64,000 bases of DNA from contig KN817623.1 of assembly GCA_000827495.1 (NCBI GenBank), positions 73,585 through 137,584 of the forward strand, read 5' to 3'. The translations under genes were made by a program, and so were the position numbers. Positions 34,508 to 44,646 of the stretch are shown one piece after another. The notes under the pieces are model-generated. The model made no database searches. It was not told the DNA's origin and saw only the letters and a program-made list of their open reading frames with translations. The stretch comes from Hypholoma sublateritium FD-334 SS-4 (lineage: Eukaryota > Basidiomycota > Agaricomycetes > Agaricales > Strophariaceae). How positions within the stretch are numbered: the stretch's first letter is position 1; every line of letters starts with the position of its first letter.

Positions 34508-36790
34508 TCAACTGGTAAGCCCCGCCGCATTCAAAATTCCGTACATCATCTGCGCCGTCCACTCCTCGCCCGCGCGCTGGACGGGGAATTTATTTTGTTC
34601 ATCCTCGCTCAGGCTCAGGCGGTACGTTGAGCGCCCGAAGTCGATCAGGCGGAAGCGCCGGTCCTCCTCCTTCCGCGCAACAGGGAAGTCGCCGATGTCG
34701 CCGCGCTGGATGAGCACGTTACGCGGGAACACGGACTCGTGGAGCCAGCCCTCAGCGTGCATACGGAAGAGAAGCGACGCGCACTCGTATCTGCAGAGAA
34801 AAATCATCAGCGAAGCGCAGAAACGGGCTGAAATGTTGCTTACTTGTCGTCGAGAGAGAGCTCGTCGACCTCGATGGCCACACCGCAGTCTTCAAGCAGG
34901 ATGATGGGGCTGAGGAACGGCGCGTCGGCGTCGTCCTCGTCCTCAGACGCATCCTCTGGGACGTAGTACCCGTAGAACTGCGGCACAATCGCGCGCGCCG
35001 GCGTCGGGTCGTGGATCGGCGGTACGACGTTGTACCCGCTCCAGTGCTGGAAGAAGTGCGTCGGGAAGCGCTGGTAGTTCTCCGCCTCGTGGTCGAGGTG
35101 CTCGTCGTCGGGGAGGGAGAGCTTCACAGCGACGCGCGCCTTGAACGTCGTCGGCTCTCGGTTACGGCGCGCCTCGTGCTCGCAGTAGTTACCTGGCGTG
35201 GACCACTTGACATCGATAGGAATCTCGCGGATGGGCCCCGCGTACACGGCTTCGAGCGTCGGGCGCGGGGGCTCGTTCAGAATAGTGGTGACCGGTCCGT
35301 CGCCCAGATCATATTCCAACGACACGCCCGGCGTATCCACCTCCTGGACGTGCACTGTGCCCTGACTGCCGCGCCGTGCGGTGATGATGAACAGAAGCTG
35401 CGTCACCTTGTCGCGCACCGAGTCCGCGTCGTCGAGCGGCACATCAGGCGCCTCCTCGCGGAGCTTCACAAGCAACGCGGCCTCGGCGCACGCGGGGCAC
35501 ACGTACGGCGTCACGACGAGCGCACGTGGGATCTCCCACGTCGCGCGGTACACGTGCGAGTGGTGCCCGCTGCCGATGCGCTCTGACAGGTTGAGAAACA
35601 GGTGCGCGGACTTCGTGCTGAGGACCGGCGGCGGCGGCGGGGGGTACGTGGCGAAGATCGGGTCGAAATGGGGCGCGGGCGGCCCAGAGGGGTCCTCCGG
35701 CGCGTGGTACGTGCAGCTGAACTTGGTGCCCTCCGGCGGCGCGTTCTTAGCGTCCTCTAACGCCTTCTCGCGCGCGGCGGCGTTCGCAGCCAGGGTCTCC
35801 GGGGCGAGTTTCAGCTTGTAGACACGCGGCGCGCGTCGGTCACTCTCAGGACGTGCGCCAGCGGCATCGACATGCAAAGTATCGTCTGGATCGTGGACAA
35901 TGAGCTTTTCAGGGAGCAGGTGGAAGGGTATCCGGTTCTGGAGTAACGGGTAGAGCGTCGATGACGTCCTGCCGTCCGACTGGGAACACGCGTTCAGACA
36001 CGCGCATATATTGACGTAAAAGCACACGCACCGTTTTGTGAGTATCGCTAAACATCTCACGGAGACCAAATGGGCGATGGTCCATATCGCGGATGATCAA
36101 CGAGATATCGCACGGCAGGAGCTCGATGGGGTCTTCCTCCTCCGCGGCCCATAGAAGCTCGTCCTTCGCGTATAGCTCGTCGACTACATGTGCCCACGCA
36201 GCGAGCTTGCTCCCTGTGGAGATGGTACTGCCATGTGGCATCGCTGGATCGCGCTGCACGCGGAAGAAGTCGAGCACGGTCGCGCCCCAAAGCGGCTGGT
36301 TGTTTCCCGCGACCTTACCCTCGCCCGTCAGATAGATGAAGGGCCCGCCCGGGGCGCGGGGCCAGGTGCGCATGATGCCGCGTCGCGAGACTGCGAGCTC
36401 CTTCTTCTTTTTCGGGGTATGTTCCGAAGTGGCGTCGTCGTCGGTGGTGGTATCGTCGTCCGCTTTCGAGCTTTCAGTGGCGTCGGGCGCGCGGTTCTGG
36501 GCTGCACGTCTCTGCAGTGCGCGTCTGTTGTACTCAGCGACGAAGTCTTCTGCATCCTTCTGCTTCCCAAGAACCCTGCGTACTCTTGCTTCGTCGACCT
36601 TTGGATATATATGAGTATGAGTGGTTTCGTCAGTGGCGGCCTCCGCCTGCGCGTCCTTGGTTACAGTCTCGAGTGGCGGGGTAGTATCTTTCTGCTTGAT
36701 GGGCGTGCTGTCCTCCGCGATGGCGCTCTTCTTGGCCTTGCCTTTGGAGAACATGCCGCGAAACCCTTTCTCGAGATCGTTGGAAAACAT
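34508..36790 (-). CDS. Fungal kinase-like protein lacking the HRD aspartate
   Basis: Three exons (36,790-36,032; 35,979-34,844; 34,790-34,508) with introns of 52 and 53 nt give 725 residues. The first 250 residues are charged and low in complexity (Lys-rich near 165, then GGPFIYLTGEGKVAG and PIELLPCDISLIIRDMDHRP). The kinase-like fold starts with a glycine loop IGSGHHSHVYRA (388-399), VAVK with Lys539, the hinge-like LLEDCG (614-619), then LHESVFPRNVLIQ (648-660) and LIDFGR with Asp682. The catalytic-loop Asp is Ser651; Asn656 and the DFG Asp remain. A 95-residue acidic/Cys-containing insert (CPAC) lies between glycine loop and Lys. The protein ends soon after DFG, so the C-lobe is very short. 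This fits a family of agaricomycete kinase-like proteins of unknown role; activity is doubtful. Confidence 0.75.
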
Positions 36791-37126
36791 GAGGCGCAGA
36801 TGGTATTGGGAGATAGCAAGAGAGGACAATGAGGGGCGTCTTTTAATTAGGACTTTTCCAACGCGAACATTCCTCCACGTGCGATTCACGTGCTTTCTCT
36901 TACGGCCCGGCTGCGTCCGACGCGTGCGCCGTGCGCATGTGGAGACGTCGCGCACAAGAAACCGCATTTCAACCTTATGCTTTCAGTAAGCAGACTTCGG
37001 CCAATAAATTATGAGTTCTTTTAGACCACAACCTAATATTGGATCGTACAGGATCATGATCGTCCGGTGAAAAATCCTTGGCTCTTTCCTATACAGCTGA
37101 ACGTTGGCTGAACGTCTCAAGAACGT
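36791..37126. other. Promoter region of the kinase-like gene
   Basis: It lies between the ATG of the kinase-like gene and the stop of the NLR gene, both on the minus strand. An A/T-rich ttttaattagg near 36,840 (about 50 bp upstream of the ATG) could serve as a TATA element. No gene is seen. Confidence 0.4.
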
Positions 37127-39955
37127 CTATCTGATAATGTATAGCGCAATGATTACAATCAGAACTGTATGCAGCAGAAGCATCCCGTATCGCATGCGGA
37201 GTGCATCAAATGCATAGGTCAAGATATCAACCCAGACATAGTCCAGAAGCGTCGCATTTATTTCGACCTCTGCTACTGTTTGGTGCATGTATGTGCCGTC
37301 CTCTGGTAGCATCTCGTCATTGGTTGGAGCGCTAGCTTGCACCATCGAGTGTGATTCGCCATCGTGTGTTGTGCGCATTAGGTATTCAGAGAAGGCTCGC
37401 CGTACTCGGTGATATCTTGTGTATGAGAATTCGAAATATCTGAGATTTGCTTTGATCAACGCAATCAGCTCGTCAGAATGGGAGCATTTGTCCAGAAGCA
37501 TTGGAAGGAGACTTGACACCGTTTTGTGAAGAGGTAACATGTCATAGCGCTGGTACACATGGTGTGTTACTCCTCGTTGGTGTTTCTCCACGCGTCTCCT
37601 CCTCGGCATCGTCAACTTGCATTGGCTGAATGTATATAGATCGGAGGGATGCCAAAGGCGGTAGTCATTTTTTCCCGTTTCTTTGAATGTGTGGGGAATG
37701 TAGCGATCTGGAACAGGGAGCTTCGAACGCGCCTGATAGGAATCCATGAGATATATGATATGAAGGGTCCTGCTAGTTCGACTCCAGTCGTGCGTGGCTT
37801 TGAGTCCCTTCCGGTGTTCATGTTCTCCGACGTGTTTACGCCGATCCATGATCATTGTACCCATATAGTATCCAATATTATGAGAGATACGACAGTGCCT
37901 TTCCGAGAGATGATAGCAATGATCGCGATATTGAGGAATGAGAGTGTTAATAGCTCGAATGGCGGCGCGGGTGTAATCATCCGCTCCAAAAATCGCTGGG
38001 CTCGGTCCGAATAATAGTTGTGCGAATGAACATCTTTCGGATGTCCAAAATGGGTCGGTAACGAGGATGTTCTGGCTGCTATATGGACTTGGAACATCCA
38101 AACTGATAATTAAGGCGTCCGTTAGAGCAGATTCAGAAGACAAACAATACTGGTCCATGTCAGATCTGAATAGCGGCTCCAGAACCATTAGATAGTGATC
38201 GTATAGGTGCCGGTGTCTTATATCGTCCTTCCTTTTAATTCTATGAAGAACATGCAGAATCGCCCTGTGAGCATCCGTGGGATCATGACGGTTATCATGC
38301 CAGATGTCGTCCAGGGGAAGCCTAAGAAGCTCGCGTTGAACTTCATCCGTTAGAGGTATTCTGCGCATAAATTCACAAAGCGCATATAATAGGTCAAAGT
38401 GTTGATATCGTTCTTCATTTTCCAGTTGAAATTCCTGTTGTCGAGATTCATGTGAATTCGAGCCTCGAGGCTCCCTCCATGGTTCGTTGCGCATGAAATT
38501 GGGCCGCGCTGAAGGTGATCGAATGTAATTTATCGTATGATAAAAGGACTTGAGGTTGTATTGATTAATATCAATGTGAAATCGTTCGCTACGTGATTGA
38601 TCCAGCAGGAAATCGCGTAGGGATGCATGGGCAAGATGTGATCTATTCTGAATTGGAGTGGTGATCAAGACAGAAGCGAGAGATGTGAGCACTAGGTCGA
38701 CCTTGGCGTAGTCCACATCCAACAAGAGAGCGATGTTACGAGGCAGCTTCAAATCCAAAAGCAGAGGTTCGAATCCATCATAACCGTCAATTAGAAGAGC
38801 GAGAATATCCATCATGAGCTGCGAATGTCGAACAGAGGAAAGTATGTGCATGTAGACCGCGTCCAGTTCGGCAAATGGGCCGAGTCCGCTGGGAAGTGCG
38901 GATGTCCCCAACACGGCGTCCAATTGGTGGTGGGGTAATTCAGTGTCGCAAGAAACAAATTTGATCACGACGGAAGCGTATATGAACTGCCCCGATGATT
39001 TCCACACAAGCGTATTCATGCTTTCCACGGACGGCCAGTTCTGGGGAAGATGCGCTCGCATAGGATGTGTGTCTTTGATCTTCTGAAACGAAAATTCGAC
39101 GAAAATGCGAATGTCGTGTGCTGGTGAGAATGAGTTATCAAGAACAAGGGAACGCCATATATCGTTCAGGTCCCCGGAGTGGAAAGTAGCCATGATATCG
39201 GATTCAGGACGGCTTGAAACAAGGAATATGAGGGGAATGTGGTGTTCGCGCAGTGCACGAGCGACCGCACGCAAAATGTGATTTCGGTGATCGTGACGAA
39301 GGCATTCGTCCAACCCATCTATCAAAACGAGGCGCGGTGATTGTGTGTGGTTGTCGAAGAGCCCAGATTTCTCTAGGTCGTTTAGCGGATCGATGACGAG
39401 GCATTGGAATTGATTTTCCAGCGATTTGTCGAAGATCATCGGATCGCCAGCAACAGTGGCGCTTAGTATAGGCTGTATTTGTGGGATTCTCGTCGCAATC
39501 TGATATGCGATAGTCGCGACGAGAGATTTCGGGTGATTTCTAGTTCCATCCGACTTCCAGAAGAAATAGCTGGCAAGCAGTATGTTGAGCTCGGAACAGC
39601 GTTCAGCGATGGTTTGTAGGATGGCTGATTTTCCGGACCCAGCGGGTCCATATAGCCACATGATAAGTGCTTCACGATCGTGTTCTCCGCGTATCCATTT
39701 CATTAGGTAATCGAGGACAGCTTTCCGGGTGTCTGGGTGGCATTTTGGGGGATCAAAGCGGGCCTCCGAGTCGTGTAAGGCGTTGGGGGAGGATGCACCG
39801 TACAGTGTTTCTGTCGTGAGAGGTCAAATTAGATCAGAAATTTGTTCCGAATGAGAAGGAGCACGAGAGATATTCATACTCAAGACTGAGCTCTGGCTTC
39901 CGTACTGAGTGAATGTACCGCCATTGATAACGATGCCTTGGCTGTGCGAGAACAT
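37127..39955 (-). CDS. NACHT-domain NLR-like protein with C-terminal membrane segment
   Basis: Exon 1 (39,955-39,880) and exon 2 (39,810-37,127), split by a 69-nt intron, give 919 residues. An in-frame stop just upstream supports the start. The N-terminus MFSHSQGIVINGGTFTQ is typical of agaricomycete NACHT proteins, followed by GASSPNALHDSEARFDPPKC. The NACHT ATPase has Walker A GPAGSGKS (80-87), Walker B RLVLIDGLDEC (185-195) and a sensor-like LVSSRPE (222-228). After about residue 330 the domain gives way to a long helical region without recognisable WD or ankyrin repeats. The last 22 residues (HTVLIVIIALYIIR...) form a likely membrane helix. Such STAND proteins are thought to act as immune or allorecognition switches (family inference). 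The ligand is unknown. Confidence 0.85.
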
Positions 39956-41030
39956 TTCGTGCTGGAAATTGTGGTGAGGATTCAGAAGATATCGGAGTGA
40001 GCGTTCGACGTACGTTACAGCTTAAGAATACGCGTCCAGGTAATAGCAGTGTCCGGCGGTTCTACCTTTATATATGTATTGGGCAAGGACGATGGCTATG
40101 CGCGTTGGTGCTATTTATAGCGTAGGCTGTTCATGTGCACACCATTTACCGCTTGCCGAACTGCTATGAAAAAAAATTCCGAGGTGAAATAAGGTAGGGA
40201 GTAGATGCAAGCAGAGGTTGTATTGTGATACGGAGTATTATTTTATGAATCTTAAATTTGGATAGGCGTAAACACAGTGCACCGTGTCACCAGCAGAGGT
40301 TAGATACTTGGAACGCCCGCACAGCCGTCCGTGATCTCCGAGCACAGCATTGCGCCGACATTTGCGTGTTCGTGCTGAAGTCTGCCCCGACGTCTCCACG
40401 TTTTATGTTTTATCCCATATTGGACACGTTCTGGAGCCGCGCCCGCTGTTACACTGCCCCCCCTTCCCAAGTAATTCTGCAACTCTGGTACTCGCATTGT
40501 TCAGAAATGACTTTATTGATACCAATCAAATATTTTCCCAGGACTGGGCGTCAATCATGATTAGATTACTTACGATTAGATTACTTGAAGTGCACACCAT
40601 CCTAAATCGGCAGCGTCCACGCGGCAGGATTTCTCCAGGTACATATTGGACGATGTAATTGTTCCTATTGTTCACTAGAGGCTAGAGGGTGGATATGAAA
40701 GCGCATTTATATGTCCCAGATATTAAACTGAGCGTGATGCAAGCGCGATGGCCCAGGCTTTCCGCTGTGAGACTCTCCGCTGTAGAAATTCAATGGGATG
40801 CATGTCTGGTGTGCACACACTTTCCGGGAGTGGATGGGTGGTACGTCATCTCTCTGTGGGATGAACGCCGGAGGATAATTGTGCTATTGTTCTGCGGGCC
40901 GTGAAAGTGCCCAATTCGTCTGTGTGTTCGGTGAATTTTGTTCACAGTAATATATTGCCTCTGAGTCTGTAATTCAAAGTCACCTTCCGTGCTCACAAGA
41001 CGAGAGGCAGATTTGAGATTCACGCTCTGT
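39956..41030. other. Intergenic, includes NLR promoter
   Basis: A TATATAAAG box on the minus strand (reverse of 40,066-40,074) lies 111 bp upstream of the NLR start. A 15-bp direct repeat (gattagattactta) occurs near 40,560-40,590. Frames here are short and domain-free. Confidence 0.5.
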
Positions 41031-41038
41031 ATCTCAGC

Positions 41039-41045
41039 TATAAAA
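41039..41045 (+). promoter_or_regulatory. TATA box of the pheromone gene
   Basis: TATAAAA in gctataaaatctc, 110 bp upstream of the ATG. Confidence 0.6.
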
Positions 41046-41148
41046 TCTCTACGTCCTGTTGGTATTCAGATGTCTCCCATCTCAGCTTCACTCGCGACTG
41101 TGCACTTCTACCCACACAGAAATTCTCCTCGCGCGCTCACCAATTATC

Positions 41149-41316
41149 ATGGACTCCTTCGACATCTCTGCCTTCATCGTTGCCGATACCCCCACCAACG
41201 AGGATAATGGCGGCTCGAGCGGGAATTCGTACTGCGTTGTCACGCAGAATGAACCCATTCCGACAAACGAGGACTCTGGAACTGGCAGCGGCAACTCTTA
41301 CTGCGTCGTCGCCTGA
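41149..41316 (+). CDS. Lipopeptide mating-pheromone-type precursor with two peptide units
   Basis: A 55-residue intronless frame starting MDSFDISAFIVADTPTNED and ending in the CaaX box CVVA. Basidiomycete mating pheromones are made from such short precursors (about 40-70 residues, often starting MD.F). The CaaX Cys is farnesylated, the last three residues are removed, the end is carboxymethylated, and an upstream cut frees a peptide of about 10-15 residues (family knowledge). Here the tail PTNEDSGTGSGNSYCVVA (38-55) is preceded by a near copy, PTNEDNGGSSGNSYCVVT (15-32), joined by QNEPI. The internal CVVT is not at a C-terminus, so normal prenylation would need prior cleavage. The mature peptide probably begins after NED, giving roughly SGTGSGNSYC. 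The minus-strand frame over it is a shadow. No receptor gene was seen nearby. Confidence 0.8.
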   Translation: MDSFDISAFIVADTPTNEDNGGSSGNSYCVVTQNEPIPTNEDSGTGSGNSYCVVA

Positions 41317-42327
41317 GACGCATGCCATATTCACCTGAGCTATGTACCGACTGCGACTGCATTGTAAGCGACGCCTTTTTTCATTTATATTTTGGCTTCT
41401 CAAGCGCACCTCGATGCAGAATATCACCCCATCGCACCTGAAGACGGCGTCCGTACAGCGGAACCGCGTTCGAGCGTCGCTCAAGAGGGACGGAGGGAGA
41501 ATTTGATCTATTATTATTGAAGTTATTTCTCGAGGAGGAGCGGGAGCCATTTGTATTATCTTCGACTTTCTGACGATGGCTGCTGGAATTGATTTACTTG
41601 TGCGATATGGATTTTCTTTCAAAGTGCTACTTCAGAGTCGAGACAGCGATAAGATTACGCACAATCACGCGAGGTGATATGATACACCGTGTACTTATCA
41701 GACACTTAGAATAGATGGGGCCTAATTACTGTGTGCGATCAGGTGGCGAAGTTAAATTAATGAACGTTCAATATGGTCAGCTACAAGCTCAGTATGATTG
41801 AACACAATCACGTCTTTAATTAGCTCGCATACCTATAAGGACAGTAGCAATATATTGATAAGTATGCCTGAGGCATCGGATGGAAGCTATGCTAAAGATG
41901 CGATGTGCCCTGACAAGCGCCGTATGCTGATGTTAGAAGTCACCTATCCAACCGCATGAAATTCATTTCACGCATTATATTCCGTCGTGTGAGCCCTTGT
42001 ATTTCTGGATACAAGCTTCTCAAGCCTCCTTGTACAAGCTCTCGGCGACGCGGCCAGGGCAGTGTTCGAGCCCATCGAACAACAGGAACAAACAGAGACG
42101 CTACGATCTATTTGTGGACTGAACCTTGTCCATCTGCGCCATCGGTCATCGTGCCAGTCACCCACATACAGCACCATGCGCGCTTCTGAGCTTTCCCATT
42201 GACTCACTTTTACTCATCTGGTGTAAACTTACGACTTAACGCCTCCAAGTCTTCTGTCTCCCAGTCGCATCGCCGCTTCTCAAGTCCCCGCGTCGCCAGC
42301 TGGACCCGAACAATCCCCTCACACGCC
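41317..42327. other. Intergenic, no gene seen
   Basis: 3' side of the pheromone gene and 5' side of the DUF6699 gene. Only short frames; a frame open from 42,199 merely extends the DUF6699 gene upstream without an obvious reason to start there. Confidence 0.45.
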
Positions 42328-43805
42328 ATGTACACCCCCATTTCTGACTCGATGCCGCCGCTAGTGGACCAGACACCACCGTTTTATCCACCCCCACTTG
42401 GCGTAGCAGACGGAGGGCAGCCAGGGCTCTTCAGCGCTTTCCCCGGAATGCGGAATAACGCCCAACCTAGGTGTGTGCCCACTTATATCCGCGCGAGGCG
42501 CCCGATCGCTGACGATCGCCCTCTCTTCCCTACTCCCATGTATCGGTACAGCTCAGCCCAGTGGCCGCCGCCTGGAACGCCCTACCCCAATTCGCCCTGG
42601 CCCAACTCCCCGCCTGCGACCGCCCCTGCATGGGGCTACGGCTATCCTCCCGCGGGCACGCCCCTATATGCCTCGCAGCCGTCCCCGGGCGGCTGGGGCA
42701 CGTTCTCGCCGGCAGGGAGCACGGGCTATCCGACGACGCAGCAGGCTCAGTGGCCCCCGCCGACGCCGTACTTCACCGGGCAGCCGCCGCCATCGACGCC
42801 GTACGAGCCGGTCGTTATGACGGCGAACCCCGCGGGCGCGTGGTACGGCCAGCAGCCGCACTCCGCGGGTGCAGGCGGTGCGGACGGGTACTACGTGCGC
42901 AAGAAGAAGCGGCGCAACTCGGGGTATGCGTACCGCGACGACGAGGACGTCTACGACGACACGGACGCCGCCCACGATCGCTTTTTCGGCATGAAGCGCA
43001 CGCACTCGCAGAATACCCCCGTGCGCAAGCACTCGCTGCACCGCTCAGCCTCGTGGGGGCACGCGGGCGTGTACGGCCCGGACCCGAGCAGTGGGCTGAC
43101 GGTGCCTGGATATGCGCGGCCGGATATGTGGAATGAGGAGAACCTGTCTCGGCGCCCGCGCGACTGGCGTGCAGATTTCACCGGGCGCGACGGCATCGCG
43201 GGGTACCTGCCGTCAATGCTCCCGGCCATCCTCAAGCCTAAAACCGACGTGCTAGGTGCGTGTTTTCCCTAACTTCTCGCCGCGTCCAGCGCTGATGCCC
43301 CGCAGATTGGTCGGACCCGGAGCGCCGCGAGGTGCACCCACTACTCCTCTACAAGCCCACACAGCCGCCCGTGCAGCTCGACCTGCGCGGCCTTCACCGC
43401 TCGAACGTCATCTTCCCCACGCTTGACCGGCTGCACAACGAGATCGACATGGCGCAGCTCGCGTTCCAGCCGTCCGCGCAGTTCATGCGCCTCGTGCACC
43501 CTCGCCTGCCGTGGTACGTCGACGTCACGCCGACGCATGCGAACGGGATCACGGTCGGCAACATCCTCGAGGCGCTCATGGCGCGCCTGTCGGTGCCGAT
43601 CCACGGGCGCCATTTCTGGACGGAGGCGCTGAGCGCCGGCGAGCGCAAGATGATCACCGACGCCTTCACGCTGCGCGCGGCGGAGCGGCCGGACGTCGTC
43701 TCGCGCGGTGTGTGCTTCGTCGACTTTCTGGGCGATCGATATATCTTCCTGGGCCTTGCACGTACCACGAAAGGGCTCTGGGAAATCAAAACGACGCGCG
43801 TGTAA
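42328..43805 (+). CDS. DUF6699 protein with Pro/Tyr/Gly-rich N-terminus
   Basis: Start at ATG 42,328. Exons 42,328-43,255 and 43,306-43,805, joined over a 50-nt intron, give 475 residues. The N-terminal 300 residues are rich in Pro, Tyr, Gly and Ser (PPPGTPYPNSPW..., GTPLYASQPS...) with a basic patch KKKRRNSGYAY. The C-terminal 150 residues (EVHPLLLYKPTQPPVQLDLR...PRLPWYVDVTPTHANGITVGN...FVDFLGDRYIFLGL) match the pattern of DUF6699, a domain common in agaricomycetes with no known biochemical role. A second possible intron (42,471-42,551, 81 nt, GTGTGT...TACAG) has no stop and keeps frame whether or not it is removed, giving 448 or 475 residues. AATAAA at 44,108-44,113 could direct polyadenylation. 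Confidence 0.8.
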
Positions 43806-44587
43806 ACCATTCCGTATTCACTCTCCATTTCATTCTCGCATGATTCCCCTCTCTTGTACGACTCGCTGGCCCTGCCGCACGCCTCCCTCTGTTGCATCAT
43901 TACTCATTCCGGATCTTTGCTGTACCCATAGACCTCACGCTCCCCGCTCCGCCAGCCCGCCAATACCCAATCACGCTCGCCCACATAGCGCATGTTTCTG
44001 GTTTCCATTTTGTTTGGATTTTTTATCTCTCATTATCGCCCTGTACCACACCTGTTTGTACGTATGTGTATCCCTGCTGCGTTTGAGTCTGCGCACAATG
44101 CCTGGAAAATAAAGCATATATCTACCTATGTTGTCGTCGTGATCAGGAGACCGACGCAGTGACAGGATGATGTAAAATAATTTGTACCCTAAACGTGTAC
44201 TAGAAGGCGAGGCCCCCGCTCAGTTCGGTATTGGCGGAGAAGGTCCGTGTTCACGTAAATGAATTCGTCATCTGCGTCATCGACGCTCTTCATGCGAAGT
44301 TGATTTGAACATTACAAGGCTATATCTAAGTACTACAGTATACGCCAAGTCAGAAATACGGCTACGATAAGCTATCTACGCACCGATCTTCATGTTATCC
44401 GAGCTATCTGCGTATCGCGGCGATTGAGCAGGCGCACGCGCCTCGTGCACCGGCGCCGGGCCGGGAATGCACGCGCGGCGGCAACAGGGGTCGGATCAAG
44501 CCCGCATACATAAACGCCTCGCCTCCACAAACGTTCCCTTTCTTTTTCCTCCCATTCCCCCGAGTACTTGGCGTTGGTTCTCCCGAA
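43806..44587. other. Intergenic, no gene seen
   Basis: 3' region of the DUF6699 gene, with AATAAA at 44,108, and upstream region of the next gene. Small domain-free frames only. Confidence 0.5.
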
Positions 44588-44593
44588 TATAAA
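44588..44593 (+). promoter_or_regulatory. TATA box of the URC1-like gene
   Basis: TATAAA in cgaatataaacg, 54 bp upstream of the ATG. Confidence 0.6.
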
Positions 44594-44646
44594 CGATTCC
44601 ACCCACCCTCTGAGTACCCATTGAGCAGAACGAGCAGCTACATACG

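Noticed and set aside
35011..35586. 191-codon + strand frame
   Set aside because: Shadow of the kinase-like gene on the minus strand, where the conserved glycine loop, lysine and splice sites are found.
41137..41622. 161-codon minus-strand frame across the pheromone gene
   Set aside because: No domain; the + strand frame has the CaaX end, internal peptide repeat and a TATA box.
42561..43136. 191-codon + strand frame within the DUF6699 gene
   Set aside because: Different phase from the DUF6699 protein, Arg/Ala-rich shadow of a G/C-rich exon.
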